From assembly GCA_022821965.1 (NCBI GenBank), contig JAJECN010000002.1:124001-188000 (forward strand): a stretch of DNA of 64,000 nucleotides, written 5' to 3'. The stretch comes from Candidatus Poribacteria bacterium (lineage in GTDB: Bacteria; Poribacteria; WGA-4E; WGA-3G). Positions within the stretch are counted from its first letter, which is position 1. Each line of letters begins with the position of its first letter. Positions 33,163 through 41,736 of this stretch are shown here, piece by piece. Position numbers and translations under genes: made by a program. The notes beneath the pieces were generated by a model that was not told where the DNA came from, did not search any database, and saw only the letters and a list, made by a program, of their open reading frames with translations.

Positions 33163-33837
33163 TTAGAAGCGACTCTTGATAGTGCTCCATGTGGTTGTGA
33201 GTTTACCCGCTGGCTCGACGGGTAGTCCCTCTTTCGCTTTCTCGTAATCTTCATCCGTTGGTTGAAACGGTTTGGTTGAAATCATGAAAATGTCGAACAA
33301 AGTCTCTTTAGCTGCGTCGGCTTCCCGGGGTTGAATACGGACGGTGTTAGTCCCCTTTTTTAAATCGGTTGGGGACTGTGATTCCGGTTTATCTCTGCCG
33401 CCCCTCCACGACCATATTGGTCCGTGTGTGTCTATTATTAAGCTGTCCCCAGCATCAGCAATATTATCGCTGTTAAGGACGATAAACCATGATTGCCCAC
33501 CACCGCGGAAATCTGCGACTCGCCCCCAAATGTACGCCTTTCCTGCCACTGGGCTTTCAAACTCATAGTCTGCAAACCCACCAGCCACTTTAGCAATCAG
33601 AATATCTTCAGCTAACCATGGTTTCTGTGCTTTACCCGCTAATTTCCTTTCACTCTTGCCCGGCTTTATCCCTTCAGCTTTATCAAAGTTCGCTGCCGAA
33701 ATCCAGATTTGCCAACCTCTTTCAAGGTTCGATTCACGCCATTCTTTCACAGCCGAGACCGGCAGTACAAACGTCAAGATCAAGAATCCACTGATGAGGA
33801 GTACGAAAAACTTCGGTGGTATATCTATCCGTTTCAT
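33163..33837 (-). CDS. Secreted protein with conserved C-terminal tail (paralogue 1)
   Basis: A 224-residue exported protein. Signal peptide (FFVLLISGFLILTFVLPVSA) followed by a beta-rich domain with GWQIWIS, YIWGRVADFRGGGQSWF and NTVRIQPREADAAKET segments, similar in layout to carbohydrate-binding modules; no catalytic motif. It ends VEPAGKLTTTWSTIKSRF, the tail shared with three other secreted proteins in this window. Paralogous to the next gene. Function unknown; cell-surface sugar binding is a guess from the fold pattern. Confidence 0.8.
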   Translation of the reverse strand: MKRIDIPPKFFVLLISGFLILTFVLPVSAVKEWRESNLERGWQIWISAANFDKAEGIKPGKSERKLAGKAQKPWLAEDILIAKVAGGFADYEFESPVAGKAYIWGRVADFRGGGQSWFIVLNSDNIADAGDSLIIDTHGPIWSWRGGRDKPESQSPTDLKKGTNTVRIQPREADAAKETLFDIFMISTKPFQPTDEDYEKAKEGLPVEPAGKLTTTWSTIKSRF

Positions 33838-34049
33838 GGTTTTGTCTCCTTGATGTTTGCAGCGGTACAGTTCACCATCCTTGTGTTCTAAAGGTTAAAA
33901 GCCTACCACTGCAAACATAACATTATAGCAAGCTAACTTTATTGAATTCGCGGCTAAGATGGTGTAGGGAAACTGAAATACGGATGCTTACCCTACACCT
34001 CACGGTTAGTTTGGTAGGATGCACCACATTGAGTTACAGTACGGCGAAG

Positions 34050-34775
34050 TTAAAAACTGCGCTTGAGCGTCGCCCACGTCGTCGCCAGTTTATCAACGGG
34101 CTCAACTGGTGTGAGACCACCCAACGGTGAAGCGTTTTTGAACATATCATCGTCGGGTGCAAAGTCTGTTGTGGAAATCATAATGACATCCATCAAAGTC
34201 TCTTTTTTGGTGTCTGCTTCTCGTGGGACGATACGGATGGTATTTTCTCCCGCAACTAATTGCGTTGGAGATTTGGTTGTGTTATCTCTACCACTCGCCC
34301 ACGCCCAATTGCCGGGTGTATCAATAATCAGTCCTTCACCCTCATGGTCTTTGCTGTTAAGAACAACAAACATGGACTGTCCGCCGCCCCGGGTATCTCC
34401 AACACGACAATAAATAAAGGCATCACCGGCTTCGGAACTTTCAAAATTGTATTCGATGGACGCGCTCCCAACACTACCGGCGAGAGCGATGACTACATCG
34501 TCTCCTATTGCAGAACCGCCAATATCTGAACCGTCGCGTTCTGCTTTTGCTTTACCAGCCAAAAAGTCTTGTGCCAAAGAATCGTCTTTACCGAGTTTGA
34601 AGGTGTCTTCACCTTCGCGTGCAGTCGGTTCTGTTCCTGCATCAATCCAGATCTGCCAGCCACCCTCTAATTCAGATACTCGGGTTTCTGCTGGAATTTG
34701 AACCACCAACGCAAGCATTAAAAATAGGCTCGCTGTACATCCAAAAATTACAGTTGAGAAGAGTCTCTGTTTCAT
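34050..34775 (-). CDS. Secreted protein with conserved C-terminal tail (paralogue 2)
   Basis: A 241-residue paralogue of the gene at 33163-33837: GGWQIWIDAG, GDAFIYCRVGDTRGGGQSMF, NTIRIVPREADTKKETL align across the whole length. Signal peptide TASLFLMLALVVQIPAET; SD TAGGAG. The C-terminus is VEPVDKLATTWATLKRSF. Transcribed from its own strong promoter. The pair probably arose by tandem duplication; function unknown. Confidence 0.82.
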   Translation of the reverse strand: MKQRLFSTVIFGCTASLFLMLALVVQIPAETRVSELEGGWQIWIDAGTEPTAREGEDTFKLGKDDSLAQDFLAGKAKAERDGSDIGGSAIGDDVVIALAGSVGSASIEYNFESSEAGDAFIYCRVGDTRGGGQSMFVVLNSKDHEGEGLIIDTPGNWAWASGRDNTTKSPTQLVAGENTIRIVPREADTKKETLMDVIMISTTDFAPDDDMFKNASPLGGLTPVEPVDKLATTWATLKRSF

Positions 34776-34882
34776 GATTTCTCCTAAAATTGAGAAGTTG
34801 AAGGTTTTGTAACGGAAATGTCGTCGGATTGAAACCGAAGACTTTTTGTGCTGTACGGCTGTTGCATGTATAGGTTGCCCTG

Positions 34883-34912
34883 ATTATATTACATTTAGGG
34901 AAAAATTGTCAA
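34883..34912 (-). promoter_or_regulatory. Promoter of secreted paralogue 2
   Basis: On the minus strand: TTGACA (34912-34907), 18 bp, TATAAT (34888-34883). Both boxes are perfect consensus; leader about 100 nt. Confidence 0.72.
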
Positions 34913-34988
34913 TTTATATGTGAGAAAAGGAACGAAGTCGGGAAACCTCGTCAGCATAGCGGTGTGAGAACGGTTGGGCAGGGCGAGG

Positions 34989-35009
34989 TTAAGAAACCTC
35001 GCCAGCAAA
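34989..35009. repeat. Hairpin repeat after proA
   Basis: GGCGAGGTT-AAGA-AACCTCGCC type palindrome. A half copy with GAAACCTCGTCAGCATAG lies about 50 nt to the left. It is downstream of the proA stop and may act as its terminator. Confidence 0.5.
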
Positions 35010-35041
35010 GGAGGAATTAAAATGCGTTAGAAAAGGCGGTA

Positions 35042-36304
35042 CTACTCACGTACCTGACCTTCTCCGTAGACGATATATTTATAAGTCGTTAATCCCTCAA
35101 GTCCCATGGGACCGCGGGAGTGGAGTTTCTGTGTGCTAATGCCAACCTCAGCACCCAAGCCGAATTCATAGCCGTCGGTGAAAACGGTGCTGGCGTTGAC
35201 GTAGACTGCTGCGGAATCCACCTCTTTGAGAAACCGCTGTGACGCACTATAACTTTCGGTGATAATCGCGTCTGAGTGGTGCGAACCATAAGTTTCTATA
35301 TGTTCAATCGCCTCATCTATATCGTCCACTACGCGAACGGAGAGGATATAGTCGAGATATTCCGTGCGCCAATCTTCTTCGGTAGCCGGTTTCGCATCGC
35401 GATAAATCTGTTGGGTCCGTTCGCATCCGCGGATTTCAACATCCGCGCCCTGCAACTTATCACAGAAGGTAGGAAGGAATTTCTCGGCGGTGTCTGCGTG
35501 AACAAGGAGGGTCTCTACAGCGTTGCAGACGGCAACCTTGTAGCCAACTTTCGCATTCATACAAATCCTGGTTGCCATATCAAGGTCAGCGGCTTCGTCA
35601 ACATAGATATGACAAATGCCGTCGGCATGCCCTAAAACAGGGACATCGGATTCTTTCATCAAACGCTGGACGAATTCATTACTGCCGCGTGGAATAACGA
35701 GATCAACGTATTCTGGTAGACCGATGAGTTCGTAAACCGCTTGTCGATCGGTCGTGTTAACGAATTGGATAGCATCCGGAACGCCTTCTGTGGCGGCAGT
35801 ATCACTAAGGATATCCGCGAGCGTCGCGTTAGAGTTAATGGCTTCGGAGCCACCACGGAGGATAACCCCGTTTCCAGATTTGATGCAGAGTGCGGATACC
35901 TCTACGGTCACATCTGGTCGTGACTCGTAAACGACACCCACAACACCAATAGGCACGCGGACCGTGCCGATTTTAAGTCCATTCGGTCGCTCGCCCATGC
36001 TGATGATCGCACCAATCGGATCGGGGAGTGCAGCGACTTGGCGAAGGTTGTCCACCATCCGTTCGATTTTCTTGTCATCTAACAAGAGACGTTCCATGAG
36101 AGGTGCCGCGAGTCCGGTCTCTTCGCCGTTTTCAAGGTCAATGCGATTCGCAGCCTGAATTTTATCTTTGGAATTTTGTAGGCTTTCAGCCATCGCTAAA
36201 AGCGCATGGTTTCGTACATCGGCTGAACTCCGTGATAAAACGCGCATCGCCGATTTCGCCTTTCGTGCTTGTGATTGGATCAGTTTTTGAATATTTCCGT
36301 TCAT
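35042..36304 (-). CDS. proA: Gamma-glutamyl phosphate reductase
   Basis: A 420-residue NADPH-dependent enzyme reducing gamma-glutamyl phosphate to glutamate semialdehyde, step two of proline synthesis. Family segments: the VPIGVVGVVYESRPDVT pattern, GNGVILRGGSEA, and the active-site Cys in VGYKVAVCNAVET; C-terminus SRGPMGLEGLTTYKYI. Length typical (about 420). AAAGGAAC before the ATG. It follows proB after a 157-nt gap that holds its own promoter. Confidence 0.96.
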   Translation of the reverse strand: MNGNIQKLIQSQARKAKSAMRVLSRSSADVRNHALLAMAESLQNSKDKIQAANRIDLENGEETGLAAPLMERLLLDDKKIERMVDNLRQVAALPDPIGAIISMGERPNGLKIGTVRVPIGVVGVVYESRPDVTVEVSALCIKSGNGVILRGGSEAINSNATLADILSDTAATEGVPDAIQFVNTTDRQAVYELIGLPEYVDLVIPRGSNEFVQRLMKESDVPVLGHADGICHIYVDEAADLDMATRICMNAKVGYKVAVCNAVETLLVHADTAEKFLPTFCDKLQGADVEIRGCERTQQIYRDAKPATEEDWRTEYLDYILSVRVVDDIDEAIEHIETYGSHHSDAIITESYSASQRFLKEVDSAAVYVNASTVFTDGYEFGLGAEVGISTQKLHSRGPMGLEGLTTYKYIVYGEGQVRE

Positions 36305-36360
36305 AGTGTTCCTTTAAAAACCACGCGATTGATAGATCTTAAATGAAAATGGACATTAGC

Positions 36361-36390
36361 ATTATAGCATGTCGGTTAGAAAATTTTCAA
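36361..36390 (-). promoter_or_regulatory. Internal promoter of proA
   Basis: On the minus strand: TTGAAA (36390-36385), 18 bp, TATAAT (36366-36361), about 60 nt before the proA start. Confidence 0.6.
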
Positions 36391-36461
36391 GGTAGTTTAA
36401 AAATCCAAGTCTTCCTTCGGTAGGGGGGGTCAGCCGCACCAGCATTGTTTGGCGCAGCGTA

Positions 36462-37625
36462 TTAGTCGAGCAGGACGAGGTTATCCCGATGTATGATTTC
36501 ATCGTAATCGCGGTAGCCGAGAATGTTCTCAATATCCTTCGTGTGTTTCCCCGCAAGTTTGGCGGTTTCTACAGCATTATAGTTCACCAAACCGCGTGCG
36601 AATTCTGTTCCATTTTCAGTGAGACACGAAACCGTATCGCTATAGTCAAAATCACCTTCGACCTGTCGAATCCCTGCGGGCAATAGGCTTTTTCCACCTT
36701 GCACAAGTGCGTCCCGTGCCCCGCTATCTACAAAAAGTTTACCCTTAGGAGGACGCGAATAGGCGATCCACCGTTTTCGTCCAGAGATACGGGAGTTTGG
36801 GAGGAACAACGTCCCGAGAAGTTCACCCTTCAAGAGTCTTGTAACGACAAGCGGTTCTCGTCCGTGTGCCATCACCATCATCTCTCCTGATCCGGTAACG
36901 ATATCGGCGGCTCGCAATTTCGTCACCATCCCACCCGTGCCACTCGTTGTGCCAGCTGTCCCAGCGGCTTGCCAGATATCCTCTGAAATAGATGTAACAG
37001 TGTGAATCAATTGCGAGTTAGGGTCGTGTCTTGGGTCTGCCGTGTAAAAACCTGCCTGATCTGAGAGGATAACGAGGAGTTGCGCTTGGGCGAGATTTGT
37101 CACGTAAGCCGAGAGGGTGTCGTTATCGCCGACCTTGATTTCATCAACCGCGACGGTATCGTTTTCGTTGATAATTGGTATTACGTTGAGATGGAGAAGG
37201 GCACGCATGGTATCGTTCATGCGCGTGTAACGTTCCCGATTCGAGAAATCGTCGCGTGTAAGAAGCATGAGTGCAGCCTGCTGCCCATAGTTGCGAAAAA
37301 GCTCCTCGTAAACCGCCATCAATTGGATCTGTCCAACAGCGGCAGCGGCTTGTAAGCGTGGCAACGTCTGCGGACGTTGTTTCAAACCGAGCTGGGGCCA
37401 ACCTGCGGCGATTGCCCCAGATGTGACGAGAATAACCTCCACACCGTCCTGTTTCACGAGTGCTAAATCGTGGACAAGCCCATGGAGTGCATCTTCATTA
37501 AGATTTGCTCCTTCTGAAATAGTGCTGCTTCCAACCTTCACGACAACGCGTTTCACGTCTGACAAACAGGCGCGCTGTTTAGCCAGATTGCATTGCCCGT
37601 GGGCTATAGGTGAACTCGAATTCAT
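36462..37625 (-). CDS. proB: Glutamate 5-kinase with PUA domain
   Basis: A 387-residue kinase making gamma-glutamyl phosphate, the first step of proline synthesis. Kinase core: VVVKVGSSTISEG, VTSGAIAAGWPQLG, INENDTVAVDEIKVGDNDTLSA, GTSGTGGMVTKLRAA. A C-terminal PUA domain (about residues 285-370) gives the long form of the enzyme. The start is uncertain: ATG 37625 overlaps obg by 47 nt; a GTG at 37556 just before the kinase core would shorten it by 23 residues, but has no SD. Confidence 0.95.
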   Translation of the reverse strand: MNSSSPIAHGQCNLAKQRACLSDVKRVVVKVGSSTISEGANLNEDALHGLVHDLALVKQDGVEVILVTSGAIAAGWPQLGLKQRPQTLPRLQAAAAVGQIQLMAVYEELFRNYGQQAALMLLTRDDFSNRERYTRMNDTMRALLHLNVIPIINENDTVAVDEIKVGDNDTLSAYVTNLAQAQLLVILSDQAGFYTADPRHDPNSQLIHTVTSISEDIWQAAGTAGTTSGTGGMVTKLRAADIVTGSGEMMVMAHGREPLVVTRLLKGELLGTLFLPNSRISGRKRWIAYSRPPKGKLFVDSGARDALVQGGKSLLPAGIRQVEGDFDYSDTVSCLTENGTEFARGLVNYNAVETAKLAGKHTKDIENILGYRDYDEIIHRDNLVLLD

Positions 37626-38868
37626 CAATCTGAATGGTGTCTCCTTCTACAGCACCTGCGCGTTCCAGTGCGTTAATCACTCCCATATTTTTCAATTTTC
37701 GGTACAGTAGGATGAGTGCTTGTTCGTTTTCCATGTCAGTCATGAGAACAGCACGACGTGGCTCAGCACCGCTGACAATAAACCCTTCCGCAGTCTCAGA
37801 GAGTTTAAACCGCGTGCGCGGTTCCTCAGGAAATTCCTGTTCAAAAACAATTGTCGTCTCTGTTTCCTCTCGGGCGCGTACTTCGAGGTATTGTAAGGAA
37901 CGGTAGGCTTGCTGCATGAGCGGGTTCACGCCTTCACCCGTAACTGCGGAGATTGGAAAAACCTTCCGTTTACCAAAGTACCTTTGAACGCGTTCCAAAT
38001 TCGCTGCAGCGTCCGGCATATCTATTTTGTTGAGGGCAATAATTTGCGGAAGTTTTGTCAGGAGTTCGTTGTAATGCCGCAGTTCGAGGTTGAGTTGCTC
38101 GTAGTCCTCAATCGGATCCCGTCCATCTGTCGCACTCAGATCGATGACATGGATCAGCATTTTGGTGCGCTCAATGTGGCGCAGAAATTGATGTCCTAAG
38201 CCTGCCCCTTTGTGCGCGCCTTCTATCAATCCGGGGATGTCGGCAAGAACGAAATTCTGCTCTCGATTGATGCGGACGACCCCTAAATTCGGGCGGAGCG
38301 TGGTGAACGGATACGCCGCTATTTTCGGAGTTGCGGCAGAGGTTCGCGCCAGCAATGTTGATTTACCAGCGTTCGGATAACCGACCAATCCAATATCGGC
38401 GATGAGTTTAACCTCAAGGCTTATCTCGCGTTCTGCTCCGGGCTCCCCTTTCTCGGCGACGCGCGGTGCCTGAAACGTACTGCTCTTAAAGCGGGCATTC
38501 CCTTTGCCCCCGATCCCACCACGGGCGACAACAACAGTTTCGTCAGGCTCTGTCAGATCCGCAAGGAGTTCCGCTGTTTCCAAGTCTCTGACAATAGTAC
38601 CAGTCGGCACTCTAACAACACGATCCGCGCCGTCAGCCCCGTCTCGTTGTTTGCCGGTGCCGTGTCCACCGTTTTCAGCGACTTGGCGCGGATTATGACG
38701 CAAATCAATCAGCGTACTCATCCCAAGAGTTGCCGTAAGGACGACATTGCCGCCACTGCCGCCGTCTCCACCATCGGGTCCACCGCGAGGGACATATTTT
38801 TCCCGACGAAAACTGATACACCCGTTCCCGCCGTTCCCTGCTTTCACCTGAATTCTTGCTGTATCCAT
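37579..38868 (-). CDS. obg: Obg family GTPase
   Basis: A 429-residue ribosome-associated GTPase with the three-part layout: glycine-rich Obg fold (QVKAGNGGNGCISFRREKY), G domain (GYPNAGKST, DIPGLIEGAHKGAGLG, NKID) and a C-terminal OCT domain (about 345-420). Involved in late 50S subunit assembly and stress control. AAGG lies 10 nt before the ATG. It leads an obg-proB-proA run on the minus strand, an order known elsewhere. The usual rplU-rpmA neighbours are absent here. Confidence 0.96.
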   Translation of the reverse strand: MDTARIQVKAGNGGNGCISFRREKYVPRGGPDGGDGGSGGNVVLTATLGMSTLIDLRHNPRQVAENGGHGTGKQRDGADGADRVVRVPTGTIVRDLETAELLADLTEPDETVVVARGGIGGKGNARFKSSTFQAPRVAEKGEPGAEREISLEVKLIADIGLVGYPNAGKSTLLARTSAATPKIAAYPFTTLRPNLGVVRINREQNFVLADIPGLIEGAHKGAGLGHQFLRHIERTKMLIHVIDLSATDGRDPIEDYEQLNLELRHYNELLTKLPQIIALNKIDMPDAAANLERVQRYFGKRKVFPISAVTGEGVNPLMQQAYRSLQYLEVRAREETETTIVFEQEFPEEPRTRFKLSETAEGFIVSGAEPRRAVLMTDMENEQALILLYRKLKNMGVINALERAGAVEGDTIQIDEFEFTYSPRAMQSG

Positions 38869-39047
38869 AGGCTACACACCTTAGAGAATAAGGGTTCAAT
38901 TTGGAACAAACGCGCAACTGAGAGTTACACCTTCACACAGTGCCGTTTCACAGTGGATTCTGTCTGGAGGCACGCGCTGTCAAAAACGGAGCGTGTTAAT
39001 CCCATTAGGTTTAAACTCTTTCCACTTGTGCGCCTCTGTTACTTCAA

Positions 39048-40190
39048 CTAATTACGACCTTCAAGAGGATCGTCTTGCGAGGTAGCTGGTGGTGCTGTAA
39101 ATGTGAATGATCCTAAACCCGCAACCGTAATAGTTATTGTATCACCGTCTACTCCATCATCGTCCACTCCATCGTTATTCCCGTCAATGAGCGTTCTAAT
39201 GAGGAACTGAATGGAATCTCCATCGGGACCACTGGTCTGCAAAATAGAGCCTGGTAACCTATCTTTAATGTCCTTATTATTTTTATCCCTTAATGCTGTG
39301 ATTGTAAATCCGCTGGTAGCGAAGGTTAATCCCGTACCATCCGGTCTGTCATCTTTGTAGTATATCCACACTATCCACCCAGTTGTCTTAGTGGTATCAG
39401 CGGGTTTGACATAGTGGGCATCAACCTCTCCGGGGCCTGCGTTAATATCAGTGCCGTCGTTGTTATTACCGTCGTTGTTATTCCCACCGTTGTTTCCGCC
39501 CCCATTATTACCGCCGTTGTTTCCCCCATTATTTCCGCCATTGTTCCCACCGTTGTTGCGGGGGCTGAGAGTGTTATCACCGGCACCGTTGTTTCCGCCC
39601 CCATTATTACCGTTATTACCCCCATTGTTTTCGCCGTTGTTGCCTCCACCGTTGTTTCTATCCCCATTATTACCGTTATTGCCTCCATTATTGCCGCCGT
39701 TATTGCCATTGTTGCGGCGGGTGAGGGTGTTATCACCGTTATTACTGCCACCGCCACCACCAGTATTAACGCCTTGCGGTGGAGCGGTACCGAGGGGGTC
39801 TTCTAACTCGGTTTCCTCTTGCGCTATCAATTGTGCCAAAATCTCGGTGGTATCTGTCTCTATTTCTGCCCGAAGAATAAGTTTGTCTTCATCATAGAAT
39901 TCATAAACGATGCTTCTTTCATGAATGTGGATGATAGGGGCATTAGCACCAGGGCTTCCGGGCAGTCCCGGCGGTCCTTGTGGTCCTTGGAAACCTTGTG
40001 GTCCTCTGGCTCCCGGAATAACCTTTACGCAAATGGAATCAAACCCATCTTGCAGGCAAGCGGTATCCTCACCAACCGAGTGAAGATACCGGTCTACACT
40101 ATCAACCGTTAGTGTGGGACCTGTATAACGGTTTTCACATCCAGTGGTACTCAGGGATACTATAAAAATTGCAAGGAGCAATTTTTTCAT
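39048..40190 (-). CDS. Collagen-like, Asn/Gly-repeat lipoprotein (copy 1)
   Basis: About 380 residues. Lipoprotein signal (IVSLSTTGC), a domain with two Cys (TACLQDGFDSICVKVIPG), a short collagen-like G-x-y stretch (GPQGFQGPQGPPGLPGSPG), a conserved NAPIIHIHERSIVYEFY block, then ~100 residues of NNGG-type repeats and a C-terminal beta-rich domain ending in Asp-rich segments. The ATG at 40190 has a perfect SD (GGAGGTGATTG). No enzyme motif; probably a surface protein. The repeats will vary in length by slippage. The next gene upstream is a paralogue without the NNG region. Confidence 0.82.
   Translation of the reverse strand: MKKLLLAIFIVSLSTTGCENRYTGPTLTVDSVDRYLHSVGEDTACLQDGFDSICVKVIPGARGPQGFQGPQGPPGLPGSPGANAPIIHIHERSIVYEFYDEDKLILRAEIETDTTEILAQLIAQEETELEDPLGTAPPQGVNTGGGGGSNNGDNTLTRRNNGNNGGNNGGNNGNNGDRNNGGGNNGENNGGNNGNNGGGNNGAGDNTLSPRNNGGNNGGNNGGNNGGNNGGGNNGGNNNDGNNNDGTDINAGPGEVDAHYVKPADTTKTTGWIVWIYYKDDRPDGTGLTFATSGFTITALRDKNNKDIKDRLPGSILQTSGPDGDSIQFLIRTLIDGNNDGVDDDGVDGDTITITVAGLGSFTFTAPPATSQDDPLEGRN
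39455..39735. repeat. Low-complexity coding repeat (Asn-Asn-Gly)
   Basis: Tandem units around GTTATTACCGCCGTTGTT on the + strand encode N-N-G-G repeats on the minus strand. The opposite strand has long open frames as a by-product. Confidence 0.85.
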
Positions 40191-40262
40191 CAATCACCTC
40201 CGTTTTTATTTTTATTAATGTCAGTTCGATTTAAACATTTGTCAATCGCTAAATCACCAATT

Positions 40263-41105
40263 TTACAGAAGGTTCAGGTTAAACGTCGAATTTACTGGTC
40301 TTACACCATCCTGACCGTCTGTCATTGTGAATATTGCCTCATGGTTGGGGAATAAACCGATGACGCTAATAACTATTTCATTTAGTTTCGTTAAAACGAA
40401 GAATTGAAGGGCATCTCCGCCGGGACCACCTTTGATTTGCGCAACATCCCTTACTACCGGGATTTGATTACCATTCTCATCTTCCTCGTATGATGTAGTA
40501 AGGTTGTGCACAAAGCCACTTTCATCTCTGGCGCGTACTGTGACCTGAAGTCCAGTATCCACATTAAAATTTGTCCCTACCCGCTCGGGTGTGTCGCCGA
40601 GTCCATCACCGTCTGTATCTGGATATGTTATCCACACGGTCCACCCTACTTTTTCGCGTGTATTGACATCCCTTTGCTGGGCTATTGGCACTGTCGGGTC
40701 ATCGTTATTGCCTCCATCATCCTGATTGCTTTGTTGTGCCGCTAATAATTCTAAGAGTTCGGAGGTTTCTGCTTGCGTCTCTGCCCGGAGCATAAGTTTG
40801 TTTTCATAATAGAACTCATAAAAGATGCTTCTTTCATGAATGTGGATGATTGGAGCGTTCACGCCGGGACTTCCTGGTTCTCCTTGGGGTCCTTTGGGTC
40901 CTTGAGGTCCTCTGGGTCCTTCGGGTCCTGGAATAACTTTTATACAGATTGAATCAAATCCATCTTGTAGACATACATTATCTTCACCAGTATTACGAAG
41001 ATACTGGTCCACACGGTCAACTGTTAGCATTGGACCTGTATATGGGATTTCACATCCAATGATACTCAAAGACATTACAAAAACTGTCATGAGCAATTTT
41101 TTCAT
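40263..41105 (-). CDS. Collagen-like lipoprotein (copy 2)
   Basis: A 280-residue paralogue of the neighbouring gene: lipobox SIIGC, conserved NVCLQDGFDSICIKVIPG block, collagen-like GPRGPQGPKGPQGEPGSPG, NAPIIHIHERSIFYEFYYE, then a beta-rich C-terminal domain with an Asp-rich TYPDTDGDGLGD loop (possible Ca2+ site). It lacks the NNG repeat. SD GGAGGTCG before the ATG. Likely a surface-exposed structural or adhesive protein; function not established. Confidence 0.82.
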   Translation of the reverse strand: MKKLLMTVFVMSLSIIGCEIPYTGPMLTVDRVDQYLRNTGEDNVCLQDGFDSICIKVIPGPEGPRGPQGPKGPQGEPGSPGVNAPIIHIHERSIFYEFYYENKLMLRAETQAETSELLELLAAQQSNQDDGGNNDDPTVPIAQQRDVNTREKVGWTVWITYPDTDGDGLGDTPERVGTNFNVDTGLQVTVRARDESGFVHNLTTSYEEDENGNQIPVVRDVAQIKGGPGGDALQFFVLTKLNEIVISVIGLFPNHEAIFTMTDGQDGVRPVNSTFNLNLL

Positions 41106-41132
41106 CAGCGACCTCCATTTTTGCTTTAATTT

Positions 41133-41170
41133 GTCTCATTGACAATTCGGATGCCGCCAGGCAATGAGAC
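41133..41170 (-). promoter_or_regulatory. Hairpin in leader of collagen-like gene
   Basis: GTCTCATTG (41133-41141) and CAATGAGAC (41162-41170) form a 9-bp perfect stem about 28 nt upstream of the start codon. May control mRNA stability or protein binding. Confidence 0.4.
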
Positions 41171-41302
41171 TATAAAGCAGCCCGTTCAACCTTAAGAACA
41201 CGAACATACGCTATACAGATACCGTCCCTATTGCACTATTGCAATTTTTCTTGAATTTTTGTTCAATCTAACCTATGCGTTTTCGTCGAATGCCTGTTCC
41301 TA

Positions 41303-41509
41303 TTAAAGTACCTCGAAACCTACTGCGGTTATTGCCTCTGTGAGATTCGCAGTGGTAATATATGAGGCATCGAAATGCACAACAGCCTCCGCTTTGCGCA
41401 AATTCACCTTCGCACGTCGGACACCGCGAAGCTCCCTAAGCGCATCGGTTACAGTTTTGACGCAATGTTGACAGGACATGCCGCCGATCTTTAATTTTGT
41501 TTTTTGCAT
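41303..41509 (-). CDS. HMA-domain metal chaperone
   Basis: A 68-residue copper-chaperone-like protein with the classic GGMSCQHC motif (residues 9-16) and beta-alpha-beta-beta-alpha-beta length. Delivers Cu+ or another soft metal in the cytoplasm in known homologues. AAAGGC precedes the ATG. The stop of the zinc-ribbon gene lies four bases upstream, so the two are translationally linked. A paralogue is at 31205-31444. Confidence 0.9.
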   Translation of the reverse strand: MQKTKLKIGGMSCQHCVKTVTDALRELRGVRRAKVNLRKAEAVVHFDASYITTANLTEAITAVGFEVL

Positions 41510-41513
41510 GATG

Positions 41514-41693
41514 TTATGCCTTTGTTAGAAAATTACGTCCACACGCCGGACAATTCGGTGTGTGCGTACGGATTGCTAATCCACATTCAGGACAAATCCG
41601 CTTTGTTTGAAAGCGTTCCACGAGACGTGATACAATAACGATTCCTAAAAAAAGGATAATAAGAAAGGTTACTTCCCAAAAACCGATAGACAC
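41514..41693 (-). CDS. Small membrane-anchored zinc-ribbon protein
   Basis: A 59-residue protein starting at GTG 41693 with GGAG eight bases upstream. One N-terminal membrane helix (VTFLIILFLGIVIVSRL) and a C-terminal zinc ribbon with two C-P-x-C-G knuckles (CPECG and CPACG), ending FLTKA. Four Cys suit one Zn2+. It sits between nfo (43 nt upstream) and the HMA gene (4 nt downstream), all minus strand, so probably one operon. Function unknown. Confidence 0.8.
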   Translation of the reverse strand: MSIGFWEVTFLIILFLGIVIVSRLVERFQTKRICPECGLAIRTHTPNCPACGRNFLTKA

Positions 41694-41736
41694 ACCTTAA
41701 TCTCCGCCGGTTTCTACTTTAACATCATAGACGTGC

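Noticed and set aside
39414-39897. Long plus-strand ORFs over the collagen-like gene
   Set aside because: Products are simple Pro/Leu or Ile/Val repeats, a by-product of the NNG codon repeat on the other strand.
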